64,000 bases of DNA, from NCBI GenBank assembly GCA_017412605.1, contig JAFPWY010000004.1, positions 186,001 through 250,000 of the forward strand, written 5' to 3'. This DNA comes from Fibrobacter sp. (lineage in GTDB: Bacteria; Fibrobacterota; Fibrobacteria; Fibrobacterales; Fibrobacteraceae). Shown here piece by piece: positions 37,558 to 46,424 of this stretch. Under the pieces are notes generated by a model. That model saw only the letters and a list, made by a program, of their open reading frames with translations. It was not told the DNA's origin and made no database searches. Within the stretch, counting starts at the first letter, position 1, and each line of letters begins with the position of its first letter. Made by a program: the position numbers and the translations under genes.

Positions 37558-37663
37558 GGCTTGAATATAGGTTTTTTCGAGGGGAAAAAGCACTTTTTTT
37601 GAGATTTCGTCATTATCCGTGAGGCAAAAGGGCTTTTTTTGTCATAAAAAATTTCCTTGCACA

Positions 37664-37692
37664 CAAAAAGCGACCGAACTTCATCCGGTCGC
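37664..37692 (-). terminator. Intrinsic terminator after transketolase
   Basis: On the minus strand GCGACCG / CGGTCGC form a 7-bp stem with a 9-base loop, followed by CTTTTTGTG. It lies downstream of the transketolase stop at 37731. Confidence 0.75.
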
Positions 37693-37730
37693 AATTGATT
37701 TAGAATATTCAGGGCACTAGCCTTAACGAT

Positions 37731-39806
37731 TTACCCGTTCACCTTCTTGAAGTCGGCGACGTTCTGGGCAAACTCGGCGAGGTATTCCTTGGCCTTCGCA
37801 GCCACAGCCTCGGGCACGTAACCGAATTCCTTCTCGAGCACGCCAGCCGGAGCGGAAGCACCGAAGCGTTCCAGACCGCAGGCCTTGCCGAAACCGCCAA
37901 CCACACGGTCGAAGAGGACCGGGAGGCCGCTGGAGAGAGCGAACACCGGAGTCCAGGGCACGAGCACCTGGTCGCGGTACGCCTTGTCCTGCTTGAGGAA
38001 GAGAGCCGGGCTAATCATGGAGACCACGCGCACGGCCTTGCCTTCGGCGCGGAGGAGTTCGGCGGCCTGGTGTTCCAGGAGCACGTCGGAACCGTTCGCG
38101 ACGAGAGTGAGGTCCGGGTTCTTTCCCGCTGCGGTATTGTCGCTCACGATGTAGGCACCCTTGCGGCAGGCCTTCGCGGCTTCGTAGCGATTTTCGCCGG
38201 GGAGCGTGTTCACCACCTGGCGGGTAAGGATAAGCGCCGTCGGGCTATCGTTGTTCTCGAAAGCCATTTCCCAGGCGGCGAGAGTCTCGAATGCGTCTGC
38301 CGGACGGAGCACGAGCATTTCGGCCTTGCCGTTTTCCTTCGTGAGGTCTTCGAGCAGGCGGATCTGCGTCTCGTGTTCGATGGGCTGGTGCGTCGGGCCG
38401 TCTTCGCCCACGCGGAAGCTGTCGTGCGTGAACACGTACTTGACAGGCAGACCCATGAGAGCTGCCATACGGATAGCGGGCTTCATGAAGTCGCTGAACA
38501 CGAAGAACGTGGCGCAGATCGGGAACAGGCCCTTCTGCAATGCGATACCGTTCATGATGGCGCCCATCGTGAGTTCCGCGACACCCACCTGGACAAACGC
38601 GCCCTTGAAGTCGTTCGGGCGGAAGATGCCCGTCTTGTTGAGGAACGCCTGCGTGTTGTCGGAGTTGGAAAGGTCGGCGGAACTGCAAATGATGTTGTGG
38701 AAGTTTTCGGCGAGGTAGCCGAGAACCGTACCGCTCGTAACGCGGGTAGCGACACCTTCCTTGATGGGGAGGTTCGAAAGGTTGAGCACCGGAGCCTTGC
38801 CGGAGAGCCATTCATTGAGCGTCGCGGACTTTTCGGCATTCGCCTTGTCCCAGGCGGCCTTCGCCTTCTTCCATTCGGCGACTTCCTTGCGGAGTTCTTC
38901 GGCGCGGGCTTCGAAACCGGCCTTCACGTCGTCGAACACCTGGAACGGGTCGTCCGGGTTACCGCCGAGGTTCTTGACCGTCGCGGTGGTAGATGCACCG
39001 GCAGCGTTGAGCGGCTGGCCGTGCGTAGAAACTTCGCCTTCGTAGCTCTTGCCGTCTTCGGCAACGGCGCCCTTCGCCATCGTGGTGTGGCCGAACACGA
39101 GCGTCGGCTTTTCCTTCTCGGCCCAGGCTTCCTTGAAAGCCTTGCGGAGTTCGGCGATATTGGAACCGTCGCATTCAATCACGCGGAAGCCCCAGGATTC
39201 GTACTGACCAATGAAGTCGTGGCTCATCACGTCTTCGGTCTTGCAGCTCAGCTGCACCTGGTTCGCGTCGTAGAAGAAAATGAGGTTCGAAAGCTTGAGG
39301 TGGCCCGCGATACGGCCCACGCCGTAGGCAATTTCTTCTTCGAGGCCACCGTCAGAAACGAGGCAGACGGTCTTGTGCTCGAGGATGGAGCCGAAGCGTT
39401 CCACCATAAAGCGTTCGGCGATGGCGGCACCCAGTGCAATGCCGTGGCCGATACCGAGCGGGCCCGAGGAGTTCTCAATGCCGAGCATCACGTCCAGTTC
39501 GGGGTGGCCGGGAGTACGGCTGCCGAGTTGGCGGAAGTTCTTCACGTCGTCGAGGGTGAGGCGGTTCGTGAGGACGAGCTCGGAGTACAGGAGCGGGCTC
39601 ATGTGGCCCGGGTCCATGAAGAAGCGGTCGCGGCCCATCCATTCGGCGTCGTCCGGATCGTAGCGCAGGAACTCCGCAAACAAAAGCGTAATAGCATCGG
39701 CGGCGCCCATGGCACCACCCGGATGTCCGGACTTCGCCTTCTGCACCATCGCGGCAGAGAGAATTCGGACGTTGTCGGCTGCTTTCGTAACTAAGGAGTC
39801 TTGCAC
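37731..39806 (-). CDS. tkt: Transketolase
   Basis: Transfers two-carbon units between sugar phosphates in the non-oxidative pentose phosphate pathway, with thiamine diphosphate. The protein shows SGHPGGAMGAAD, GHMSPLLYSEL, ENSSGPLGIGHGIALG, the C-terminal pyrimidine-binding part and FSDFMKPAIRMAALMGLPVKYVFTHDSFRVGEDGPTHQPIEH. The diphosphate-binding motif reads SDGGLEEEIAYG instead of the usual GDGCLMEGI; the second half of the motif is also longer. The start is taken as GTG 39806, because AGAGG lies 8 bases upstream; the frame continues 19 residues further without a ribosome binding site. Length 691. A terminator follows at 37664. Confidence 0.94.
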   Translation of the reverse strand: MQDSLVTKAADNVRILSAAMVQKAKSGHPGGAMGAADAITLLFAEFLRYDPDDAEWMGRDRFFMDPGHMSPLLYSELVLTNRLTLDDVKNFRQLGSRTPGHPELDVMLGIENSSGPLGIGHGIALGAAIAERFMVERFGSILEHKTVCLVSDGGLEEEIAYGVGRIAGHLKLSNLIFFYDANQVQLSCKTEDVMSHDFIGQYESWGFRVIECDGSNIAELRKAFKEAWAEKEKPTLVFGHTTMAKGAVAEDGKSYEGEVSTHGQPLNAAGASTTATVKNLGGNPDDPFQVFDDVKAGFEARAEELRKEVAEWKKAKAAWDKANAEKSATLNEWLSGKAPVLNLSNLPIKEGVATRVTSGTVLGYLAENFHNIICSSADLSNSDNTQAFLNKTGIFRPNDFKGAFVQVGVAELTMGAIMNGIALQKGLFPICATFFVFSDFMKPAIRMAALMGLPVKYVFTHDSFRVGEDGPTHQPIEHETQIRLLEDLTKENGKAEMLVLRPADAFETLAAWEMAFENNDSPTALILTRQVVNTLPGENRYEAAKACRKGAYIVSDNTAAGKNPDLTLVANGSDVLLEHQAAELLRAEGKAVRVVSMISPALFLKQDKAYRDQVLVPWTPVFALSSGLPVLFDRVVGGFGKACGLERFGASAPAGVLEKEFGYVPEAVAAKAKEYLAEFAQNVADFKKVNG

Positions 39807-39971
39807 TGTAAAACCTCTTTGGGTGTTGTTTTTTACGCGCCAAATGTAGTTTTTTCTAGACAATCTCTCAAGGCATAAAGGTGAAAAGTCATTTAAGCCC
39901 CGCCCTTTTTTTGATAAAAATCAACATTTTCAGAAAAAGTTATATTTTCACCCGTCGCCACCTCGTGTGAC

Positions 39972-39998
39972 AAAATCGCCCCCGAAAGGAGCGGTTTT
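39972..39998 (+). promoter_or_regulatory. Terminator-like hairpin in the leader of the glycosyltransferase gene
   Basis: AAAATCGCCCC / GGAGCGGTTTT form an imperfect 11-bp stem, loop CGAAA, followed by AATTGTTTTTT, about 23 bases before the ATG at 40021. No plus-strand gene ends upstream; it may be an attenuator. Confidence 0.45.
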
Positions 39999-40020
39999 AA
40001 TTGTTTTTTGGAATGGAAAT

Positions 40021-42555
40021 ATGAAGATTAAAAACTTTATCTTGGCATTACTCAAGAACTTAGCGCATCCCGTCGGAATCGCGGGGGTGATTATCGCCCT
40101 TGCCATCCCCTTCCTCGTCTATCTCGCCCCCAACATCGGGCACAAGGAGACCATCCGGCAGCTGGACCTCAACCTTCCCATCCCCCTCTTCTGCGTGCAG
40201 TTCGCCCTTGGCCTCCTCCTAATCGTCGTCCTGAACAAGGACTTCCGCGAATGGTTCCGCAGCATCCTTCCTGCCAAGGCGTTCAGCATCATGGCCCTCG
40301 TATTTGCTGTAGCCGTCTCGATCTTCGCCGCAACGCAGATTGAAGCACGCCACCGCGTCCAGAGTGACGAGAGCGTGTTCATGGCCGTCGCACAGAACAT
40401 GTTCTACAACCACGAGAGCGGCACCTGCAACCAAGGTCTCTTCTCCGACGGCAAGCTGGAATGCACCTCCAAGTCCAACAGTTTCAAGACCAAGGGCCTC
40501 TCGTTCCTGTATTACCTGGGCATGCCGTTGTTCGGCAGCGACCTCCACTGGATTTTCAACATGGAACTCCTGATGCTGCCGCTGGCGTTCTTGCTGATGT
40601 TCTTCGCCATCGTGGCCTGGACAAGGCAGCCATTACTCGCCTTCTTCGCATCGCTCCTTCTTGCACTGCAACCGACCGTGCTGTTCCAATTCCGCGCCAT
40701 GTCGGTGGAACCGCTCTACATATTCCTCTCCGCACTCTCGCTCCTGGTGTTCAAGTGGGCTTTTGACCGCAACACCATCAAGCACTGGGCCCTGCTCGCA
40801 CTCATTCTCGCCTTCTTCGCACAGACCCGACAAGAAACAGCCTTCTGCCTGTTCGCCTTCATCCTATTCGCCCTGCCCAAGCTGCTCGACAAGAAGGACT
40901 ACAAGGCCCCCACATTCTTTGTCACCCTGTCCCTGTTCTCGGTCCCCGCACTCCTGACGATCAGCTACTTCCAGGGATTCGGTTTCCAGGGCGGCGAATA
41001 CGAAGCGCACGGGCACTTCATCGAAGACCTTCTCAAGAACTGGGAAATCATGACGAAGCCGCTCAACGACAACGGCGAGCTTTCGAACCCGTTCCTCAGC
41101 TACTTCAACTACCTGTTCGCACTGGGCGCAGCCTACCTGCTGTTCCGCGCATTCTACGACCTGCGCAAGAAGAACTTCTTCTACCTCGAGGTCCTCGCAT
41201 TCCTCGCCATCTACCACCTTCAGACCTACGTCATTCTCGAGAACGTTTCCGGTGACTTCGGCATCGAGATCAACCAGCGCTACAGCCTGGTGATGTTGCC
41301 GAGCATGGCATTTGTCGCAGCGCTTCCCATCGCCCACTTTGTCGAAACCATCGTCAAGACAAGCATCGCCCCCAACTCCAAGAACGCGGGACGTTTCACC
41401 GTCATCGCCGCAATCGTTGTCGCCGCAGTGCTTTCTGGATGGACCGCCCACTACAAGGCGGACTTCAACAAGAACATCATGTACAACCGCAACCACCTGA
41501 CCATCGAGGAGCACGAAATCCTCGGCTGGCTCAAGGAACAACCCGCAAAGAACAGGCTGTTCATCTACGGGCGTCCGTGGCACTTCGTCGGGTACGGGAT
41601 TTCGTCCATCCATTATGACCAGGCTCGTAAAATGAATGCAACCGCACTCGAAGACCTGATGAGCAAGTTCGACGAAGTCTACTACATCCGCGGTCTCGAC
41701 TGCTGGGACAGCCAGACCTACCACAAGAAGGCCGTCGAGCATCGCATAGCAACTACCTGCGATATATTCGAGAAAGAAATGGAACTTGAGGGAGTCAAGA
41801 ACATCCTCATCACCAACAACTACTGGGTACAAATCGCGCGCTTCCTGGGACGCAAGTCCTATGACCCGACAAAAATTCTTTCCGTCGCCGACCCCAAAAC
41901 GACAGACTCCACGCTCGTCATCGGAATCCAGCTGAAAGACCCGCGCCCGGAAGCCAAGCAATGGACTTTCAAGATGGAACTGAACAACGTTACCGTCATC
42001 AAAAAGCAATACGAAGCCGGACAATTCGAAATCAACGTAACCAACGACAGCATCAAGTCGGGCTACAACAAGTTCGTATACACGGTCACGGACCAAAACG
42101 ACAAAACCCTCGGCATCCTCGAAGATTACTACTTCAGCACGAAGGACGGCGCCCTGGCCCTGAACGGAGTCCAGTACGAAAGCCATAAGCAAGCCTGGGG
42201 TACACTCCATACAAACGAGTCCATTGAAGGCAACAAGATTACAGTCGATGGAAAGAAATTCAAATTCGGCTATGGCACCCACGCCGCCTCCGAAACCATA
42301 TTCAACATTGAGGGCAAATACAACACGTTCTCCATGCAGTTCGGCCTCGACGACGAATCGCTATGCAGCAACGGCGTAAAGGTGCAGGTGCTCGGAGACG
42401 GCAAGCTCCTCACAGAAACAGGCTTTTTCAAAGCAGGATACCTCGGCTCGCTCACAGCAGACGTCAAGGACATCCTAAAACTCACAATCAAGTCCATCCC
42501 CAACGGCAGCATCGACTGCGCCCACTTGGACATCATCAACCCGGAAGTTAAATAA
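40021..42555 (+). CDS. Membrane glycosyltransferase (GT-C/ArnT-like) with C-terminal NPCBM-type domain
   Basis: Transfers sugars from a polyprenyl-phosphate carrier on the periplasmic side of the inner membrane. The first about 490 residues have 10-12 hydrophobic segments and the early ExxR/D type acidic loop with DE in RVQSDESVFMAVAQNMF. The middle (about 490-715) is soluble. The last about 115 residues (HTNESIEGNKITVDGKKFKFGYGTHAASETIFNIEGK... FKAGYLGS) match the NPCBM fold (novel putative carbohydrate-binding module), rare on a GT-C enzyme. The start ATG 40021 has GGAA upstream; a GTG at 39967 would translate across a hairpin. The next gene starts at its last base. Confidence 0.85.
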   Translation: MKIKNFILALLKNLAHPVGIAGVIIALAIPFLVYLAPNIGHKETIRQLDLNLPIPLFCVQFALGLLLIVVLNKDFREWFRSILPAKAFSIMALVFAVAVSIFAATQIEARHRVQSDESVFMAVAQNMFYNHESGTCNQGLFSDGKLECTSKSNSFKTKGLSFLYYLGMPLFGSDLHWIFNMELLMLPLAFLLMFFAIVAWTRQPLLAFFASLLLALQPTVLFQFRAMSVEPLYIFLSALSLLVFKWAFDRNTIKHWALLALILAFFAQTRQETAFCLFAFILFALPKLLDKKDYKAPTFFVTLSLFSVPALLTISYFQGFGFQGGEYEAHGHFIEDLLKNWEIMTKPLNDNGELSNPFLSYFNYLFALGAAYLLFRAFYDLRKKNFFYLEVLAFLAIYHLQTYVILENVSGDFGIEINQRYSLVMLPSMAFVAALPIAHFVETIVKTSIAPNSKNAGRFTVIAAIVVAAVLSGWTAHYKADFNKNIMYNRNHLTIEEHEILGWLKEQPAKNRLFIYGRPWHFVGYGISSIHYDQARKMNATALEDLMSKFDEVYYIRGLDCWDSQTYHKKAVEHRIATTCDIFEKEMELEGVKNILITNNYWVQIARFLGRKSYDPTKILSVADPKTTDSTLVIGIQLKDPRPEAKQWTFKMELNNVTVIKKQYEAGQFEINVTNDSIKSGYNKFVYTVTDQNDKTLGILEDYYFSTKDGALALNGVQYESHKQAWGTLHTNESIEGNKITVDGKKFKFGYGTHAASETIFNIEGKYNTFSMQFGLDDESLCSNGVKVQVLGDGKLLTETGFFKAGYLGSLTADVKDILKLTIKSIPNGSIDCAHLDIINPEVK

Positions 42556-43466
42556 TGCTCCTATCCGTAATCATCCCCGTATTCAACGAAGAAGAAATTG
42601 TCGCCGAAACCTACCGCGTCTTGGAAGAAGAACTCAAGAACGTTGAGCACGAACTTATTTTCGTGAACGATGGTTCCAAGGACAAGACACGAGAAATTGT
42701 CGAAAGTCTGTTGCCCAGCAACCCGAACAACAAGATCGTCAACTTCAGCCGCAACTTCGGCCACCAGGCCGCATTCAGTGCAGGCCTTGACCACGCCATT
42801 GGCGATGCCGTGGTAATTATCGATGGCGACCTGCAGGATCCGCCGAGTCTCATCCACGAAATGCTCGAAAAGTGGCGCGAAGGCTACCAGGTTGTGTACG
42901 CACAGCGCAACAAGCGCAAGGGCGAAACCATCTTCAAGCGTTTCACGGCATTCGCTTTCTACCGCATCATCGGCAAGCTCACGAGCATCGACATTCCGCC
43001 TGACACCGGTGACTTCCGCCTCATGGACCGCTGCGTAGTGGACCAGCTCAAGAATCTCCCGGAACGCAGCCGCTTCTTGCGCGGACTCGTCTGCTGGGTC
43101 GGCTTCAAGAAAATCGGCGTCAAGTACGACCGTGCCGAACGCACGGCAGGTACTTCCAAGTATCCGCTCAAGAAGATGATGCGACTTGCCTTCGACGGCA
43201 TCACCGGTTTCAGTTCCGCCCCGCTCAAGATCAGTTTCTACCTCGGCTTCATCGCAGTTATTGTCGGGTTCGGCCTTTTCGTCTGGTCCATTCTCGAGAA
43301 GTTCCTCAACCCTGCAACGACCGTCCCCGGCTGGGCTTCGCTCATGACCGCCATCGTATTCTTTGCCGGCGTGCAGCTGATTTCCATCGGCATCCTTGGC
43401 GAATACATCGGCCGCATCTACGACGAAGTCAAGCAGAGACCGTTGTACATCGAGGATAAGAAATAG
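42555..43466 (+). CDS. Polyprenyl-phosphate glycosyltransferase, GT2 (DPM1/GtrB-like)
   Basis: Loads a sugar from a nucleotide donor onto polyprenyl phosphate at the cytoplasmic face. The GT2 domain shows VIIPVFNEEEIV, FVNDGSKDKT, SRNFGHQAAFSAGLD, DGDLQDPP and RLMDR, and the C-terminus has two transmembrane helices (about residues 228-290), as in GtrB. 303 residues fits the family. It overlaps the stop of the GT-C gene by one base (TAATG), so the two are translated in one operon and probably act in sequence: this enzyme makes the lipid-linked donor and the GT-C enzyme uses it. The sugar and acceptor are unknown. Confidence 0.92.
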   Translation: MLLSVIIPVFNEEEIVAETYRVLEEELKNVEHELIFVNDGSKDKTREIVESLLPSNPNNKIVNFSRNFGHQAAFSAGLDHAIGDAVVIIDGDLQDPPSLIHEMLEKWREGYQVVYAQRNKRKGETIFKRFTAFAFYRIIGKLTSIDIPPDTGDFRLMDRCVVDQLKNLPERSRFLRGLVCWVGFKKIGVKYDRAERTAGTSKYPLKKMMRLAFDGITGFSSAPLKISFYLGFIAVIVGFGLFVWSILEKFLNPATTVPGWASLMTAIVFFAGVQLISIGILGEYIGRIYDEVKQRPLYIEDKK

Positions 43467-43668
43467 TAGGAAGTAGACAGTGATTAGGGGTTAGGGGTTA
43501 GGATCTAGGATCTAGGGAGAAATATCACGGATTCGCCGTCTGTTACTAACGCACGAAGTACGTGATTCTTTTCACTAGCCTCTAGTCTCTAGCCCCTAGT
43601 CTCTAGCCCCTAGTCTCTCAAAGACTCATCGCTCACTACTCATTGCTCGAGCCCCGAACCTGGAGCCT
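43465..43668. repeat. Intergenic CTAG-word repeat tract
   Basis: GGGGTTAGGGGTTAGGATCTAGGATCTAGGG on the left is roughly inverted on the right as TAGCCTCTAGTCTCTAGCCCCTAGTCTCTAGCCCCTAGTCTC, followed by TCGCTCACTACTCATTGCTCGAGCCCCGAACCTGGAGCC. The last word also occurs inverted at 2610-2640. Part of it, GGAG, serves as the gmk ribosome binding site. Confidence 0.8.
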
Positions 43669-43673
43669 AAGAT

Positions 43674-44234
43674 ATGAAAAACAAGCTGTTCGTCATGAGC
43701 GCCGCGAGTGGCGCAGGCAAGACAACCCTCAAGGACAAGGTCATTGGGGAATTTCCCGACATCGTCTATTCCATTTCCGCCACCACGCGCAAGCCGCGCG
43801 AGGGCGAGGTGGACGGCGTCCACTACTTCTTCAAGACCAAGGAAGAGTTCGAGAAGTTGATCAAGGAAGACGGCCTGATCGAATGGAACGAGGTCCACGG
43901 CAACTACTACGGCACGCCCAAGTTCTTTGTCGAGGACATGCTCCGTCAGGGCAAGCGAGTCATCTTCGACCTCGACGTTTTCGGCAAGGTGAACTTCGAC
44001 AAGGTCTACCCCGATGCGACAGGCATCCTCATCCTCCCGCCGAGCGAGGAGGAACTGGAACGCCGTCTGCGCGGGCGCGGTACCGACTCCGAAGACGTCA
44101 TCCGTCTGCGCCTCGAAAACGCGAAGAAGGAAATGGAATTCGCAAAGACGAAGGGCAAGTACGAATACACCATCATCAATGACGACCTCGAAAGGGCCGC
44201 CGACGAGCTGAGGGCTATTCTTAGGAACCGGTAA
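43674..44234 (+). CDS. gmk: Guanylate kinase
   Basis: Phosphorylates GMP to GDP with ATP. The P-loop SAASGAGKTT is at residues 9-18, and the GMP-binding residues are in SISATTRKPREGEVDGVHYFF and EWNEVHGNYYGTP, as in all guanylate kinases. 186 residues fits the family. The ribosome binding site GGAG lies inside the repeat tract just upstream. It is convergent to priA, with only 6 bases between the two stops. Confidence 0.96.
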   Translation: MKNKLFVMSAASGAGKTTLKDKVIGEFPDIVYSISATTRKPREGEVDGVHYFFKTKEEFEKLIKEDGLIEWNEVHGNYYGTPKFFVEDMLRQGKRVIFDLDVFGKVNFDKVYPDATGILILPPSEEELERRLRGRGTDSEDVIRLRLENAKKEMEFAKTKGKYEYTIINDDLERAADELRAILRNR

Positions 44235-44240
44235 TTCCGG

Positions 44241-46304
44241 CTATTCTATTTCCACCTTGATCTCTACGCCCGGAACCCATGGTTTCGCGGCATTCACGAC
44301 AGGCCACAGAATTCGACGAACGGGCATAAGTTCGTTCGTTTTCAAATACAGTTTCGCCCAGCGCACGTTCTGCACCACCGGGACAAACGCATCCACCGGT
44401 CCCATCACCGTCATTGATTTTTCTGCACGGCAGAGCGCCTCTATGCGGCCCACAGCTTCGCGCAGGAGCGATTCGTCCTTGCTGCCGAACGACACTTCCA
44501 CCAGTTTGCAGAACGGCGGGTAGCACGCCTCGCGACGGTTGCGCATTTCCCAATCCGCAAAGCCGACAAAGTCATGCTGCAGTGCGAACCGCATCACCGG
44601 TTCGTCAGGATTGAGCGTCTGTACAAGCACATTGCCACCATGCGCACGGCCAGCACGACCGGCAGTCTGGCTCAGCAACTGGAACAGGCGTTCCGTATTG
44701 CGGAAGTCCGGCAACCCTAGGCCGCTGTCGGCACCCACGATGCCCACGAGACTCACGCCTGGGAAGTCGTGCCCCTTCGCGACCATCTGTGTACCGAGCA
44801 AGATGTTGTACTCGCGCTTCCTGAAGCTGTCGAGAATTTTTTCAACGGAACCTACGTTCTGCGTCGTGTCGCGGTCCATGCGCACGACCTTCGCACCGGG
44901 CACCCACTCGGCAATTTCTTCTTCCAGTTTTTCAATGGCACCGCCGACAAATTCAAACGTTTCCGCACCACAAGAATGGCACGGCGAATTCACTGGATAG
45001 AGCAGTCCGCAATAATGGCACATCAAGGAACCGTACTGCTTGTGATAAACGAGCGGAACATGGCAGTGCTTGCAATAGAGCGTCTCGCCACATTCGCTGC
45101 ACACGCGGATTTTCGAGTAACCGCGACGGTTCATGAGCACAATGGACTGTTCACCGGCCGTAACGCATTCGACCAAGGCGTCGCGGAGGTCCGGCGACAT
45201 CATGAGGCCTTTCTGTTGGCACACCTTGCCCATGTTTATGATACGCACGTCGGGAAGCGGCGCCGATGTCGCACGATTTTTCAGTCTCAATAGTTTTAAG
45301 TTGTTTGAAACCGCATTACGGTAAGTTTCCAGGCTCGGCGTGGCGCTACCGAGAACGACCAGGGCACCATACTTGTGCGCCACGTGGTAAGCCAGTTCAC
45401 GGGTGTGGTAACGCGGGGCCGGGTCCTGCTGTTTGAAGGAGGAATCGTGTTCCTCGTCCAAAATGACGACATCAAAATCAAAAGGCGAAAGAATTGCACT
45501 ACGCGTCCCAAGCACGACACGAGCCTCGCCTCGCAGCACGGACACATAGGCGGCTCGCTTCTTGGGCGCAGAAAGAGCGGAATGCAGCACCTGCACGGGC
45601 ACATGCAGAAAATCCTCGAAACGCTGCGAAGTCTGTGGCGTCAGCCCAATTTCCGGAACGAGAATCAGGACTTTCAATCCGCGGGACAGAGCCTCCCAGG
45701 CCAGTTCCTGATACACGCGAGTCTTGCCCGATCCCGTCACGCCATGCAACAGCGTCCCACGGAAACCCTTCCCCGACAGGTCGGCGACAAGGGAATCGAC
45801 AGCGCGTTTCTGTTCTTCCGTCAAAGGAGGTTCATCGTGCTGAGCATCCAACTGCGCACCCTCTGCAACGGCAGCAACGTCCACAGCAGATGCATTCCCC
45901 GCTTCCACAGCAAGTGCATCCAGATACTTTTCAAAATCGGCTGGCCAAAACACGTCCAGGGACTTCATCGGAGAGCTGATGTAGTAGCGCGAAGTCCATT
46001 CCAGCATTTCCATGTAGCGTTCACTGAAAACGTACCCGGATGCATGGGGATAAGCACAACGCACGTCGAATTCCGGACGATCCGTAGTCACCTTCGACAC
46101 AAGCGCGAGCACCGGTTTCTTGCGGTTGGCCAGCTGAACCCAGACAACGCTCCCACGTTCCAACGAGACCCCTTCGGGGACCCCGTAAGTGAACACGGAC
46201 GGGGCCTGCGGGATGTACACCTCGCAGAACTCGGACAGAGAGGCGGCCTTCATCTTCGCCTTGACCGTCTCGGGAGCTTGAGTTTTGGGGATCCGTTTCG
46301 ACAT
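44241..46304 (-). CDS. priA: Primosomal replication restart helicase PriA
   Basis: Restarts stalled forks by loading DnaB. The protein shows the N-terminal 3'-binding domain, Walker A LLHGVTGSGKTRVYQEL, DEEH (VVILDEEHDSSFKQ), the zinc-binding Cys clusters from CSECGETLYCKHC to CHYCGLLYPVNSPCHSCGA, and the C-terminal helicase motif TQMVAKGHDFPGV and QTAGRAGR. 687 residues is a little short, as the N-terminal domain is compact. An alternative start 17 codons in (MKAASL) is possible. A TATTTT lies 7 bases before the ATG on the minus strand and no Shine-Dalgarno is seen. Confidence 0.95.
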   Translation of the reverse strand: MSKRIPKTQAPETVKAKMKAASLSEFCEVYIPQAPSVFTYGVPEGVSLERGSVVWVQLANRKKPVLALVSKVTTDRPEFDVRCAYPHASGYVFSERYMEMLEWTSRYYISSPMKSLDVFWPADFEKYLDALAVEAGNASAVDVAAVAEGAQLDAQHDEPPLTEEQKRAVDSLVADLSGKGFRGTLLHGVTGSGKTRVYQELAWEALSRGLKVLILVPEIGLTPQTSQRFEDFLHVPVQVLHSALSAPKKRAAYVSVLRGEARVVLGTRSAILSPFDFDVVILDEEHDSSFKQQDPAPRYHTRELAYHVAHKYGALVVLGSATPSLETYRNAVSNNLKLLRLKNRATSAPLPDVRIINMGKVCQQKGLMMSPDLRDALVECVTAGEQSIVLMNRRGYSKIRVCSECGETLYCKHCHVPLVYHKQYGSLMCHYCGLLYPVNSPCHSCGAETFEFVGGAIEKLEEEIAEWVPGAKVVRMDRDTTQNVGSVEKILDSFRKREYNILLGTQMVAKGHDFPGVSLVGIVGADSGLGLPDFRNTERLFQLLSQTAGRAGRAHGGNVLVQTLNPDEPVMRFALQHDFVGFADWEMRNRREACYPPFCKLVEVSFGSKDESLLREAVGRIEALCRAEKSMTVMGPVDAFVPVVQNVRWAKLYLKTNELMPVRRILWPVVNAAKPWVPGVEIKVEIE

Positions 46305-46386
46305 TGGGCTAAAAATAGCATCAAACCCCGCAAAATAAAAGTTTTTTAAAATTTTTTAATATTGTTTTAATTAGATTATGTTGCAC

Positions 46387-46409
46387 AGGTTCACATAGGG
46401 CCTGAACCT
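46387..46409. promoter_or_regulatory. Inverted repeat in the DUF349 gene leader
   Basis: AGGTTCA and TGAACCT are perfect 7-base inverted repeats, 9 bases apart, 16 bases before the ATG at 46425. It could be an operator or a hairpin; no direct evidence favours either. Confidence 0.4.
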
Positions 46410-46424
46410 TCCCTGGAGTTTACT

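Noticed and set aside
38070-39794. 574-codon plus-strand frame opposite transketolase
   Set aside because: Transketolase motifs are on the minus strand over the same bases.
40864-42282. 472-codon minus-strand frame opposite the GT-C gene
   Set aside because: Antisense shadow of a gene with clear membrane and NPCBM-like parts.
45210-45235. TGGCAC...TTGC as a sigma54 promoter
   Set aside because: Spacing between the GG and GC is 2 bases short and it lies inside priA.
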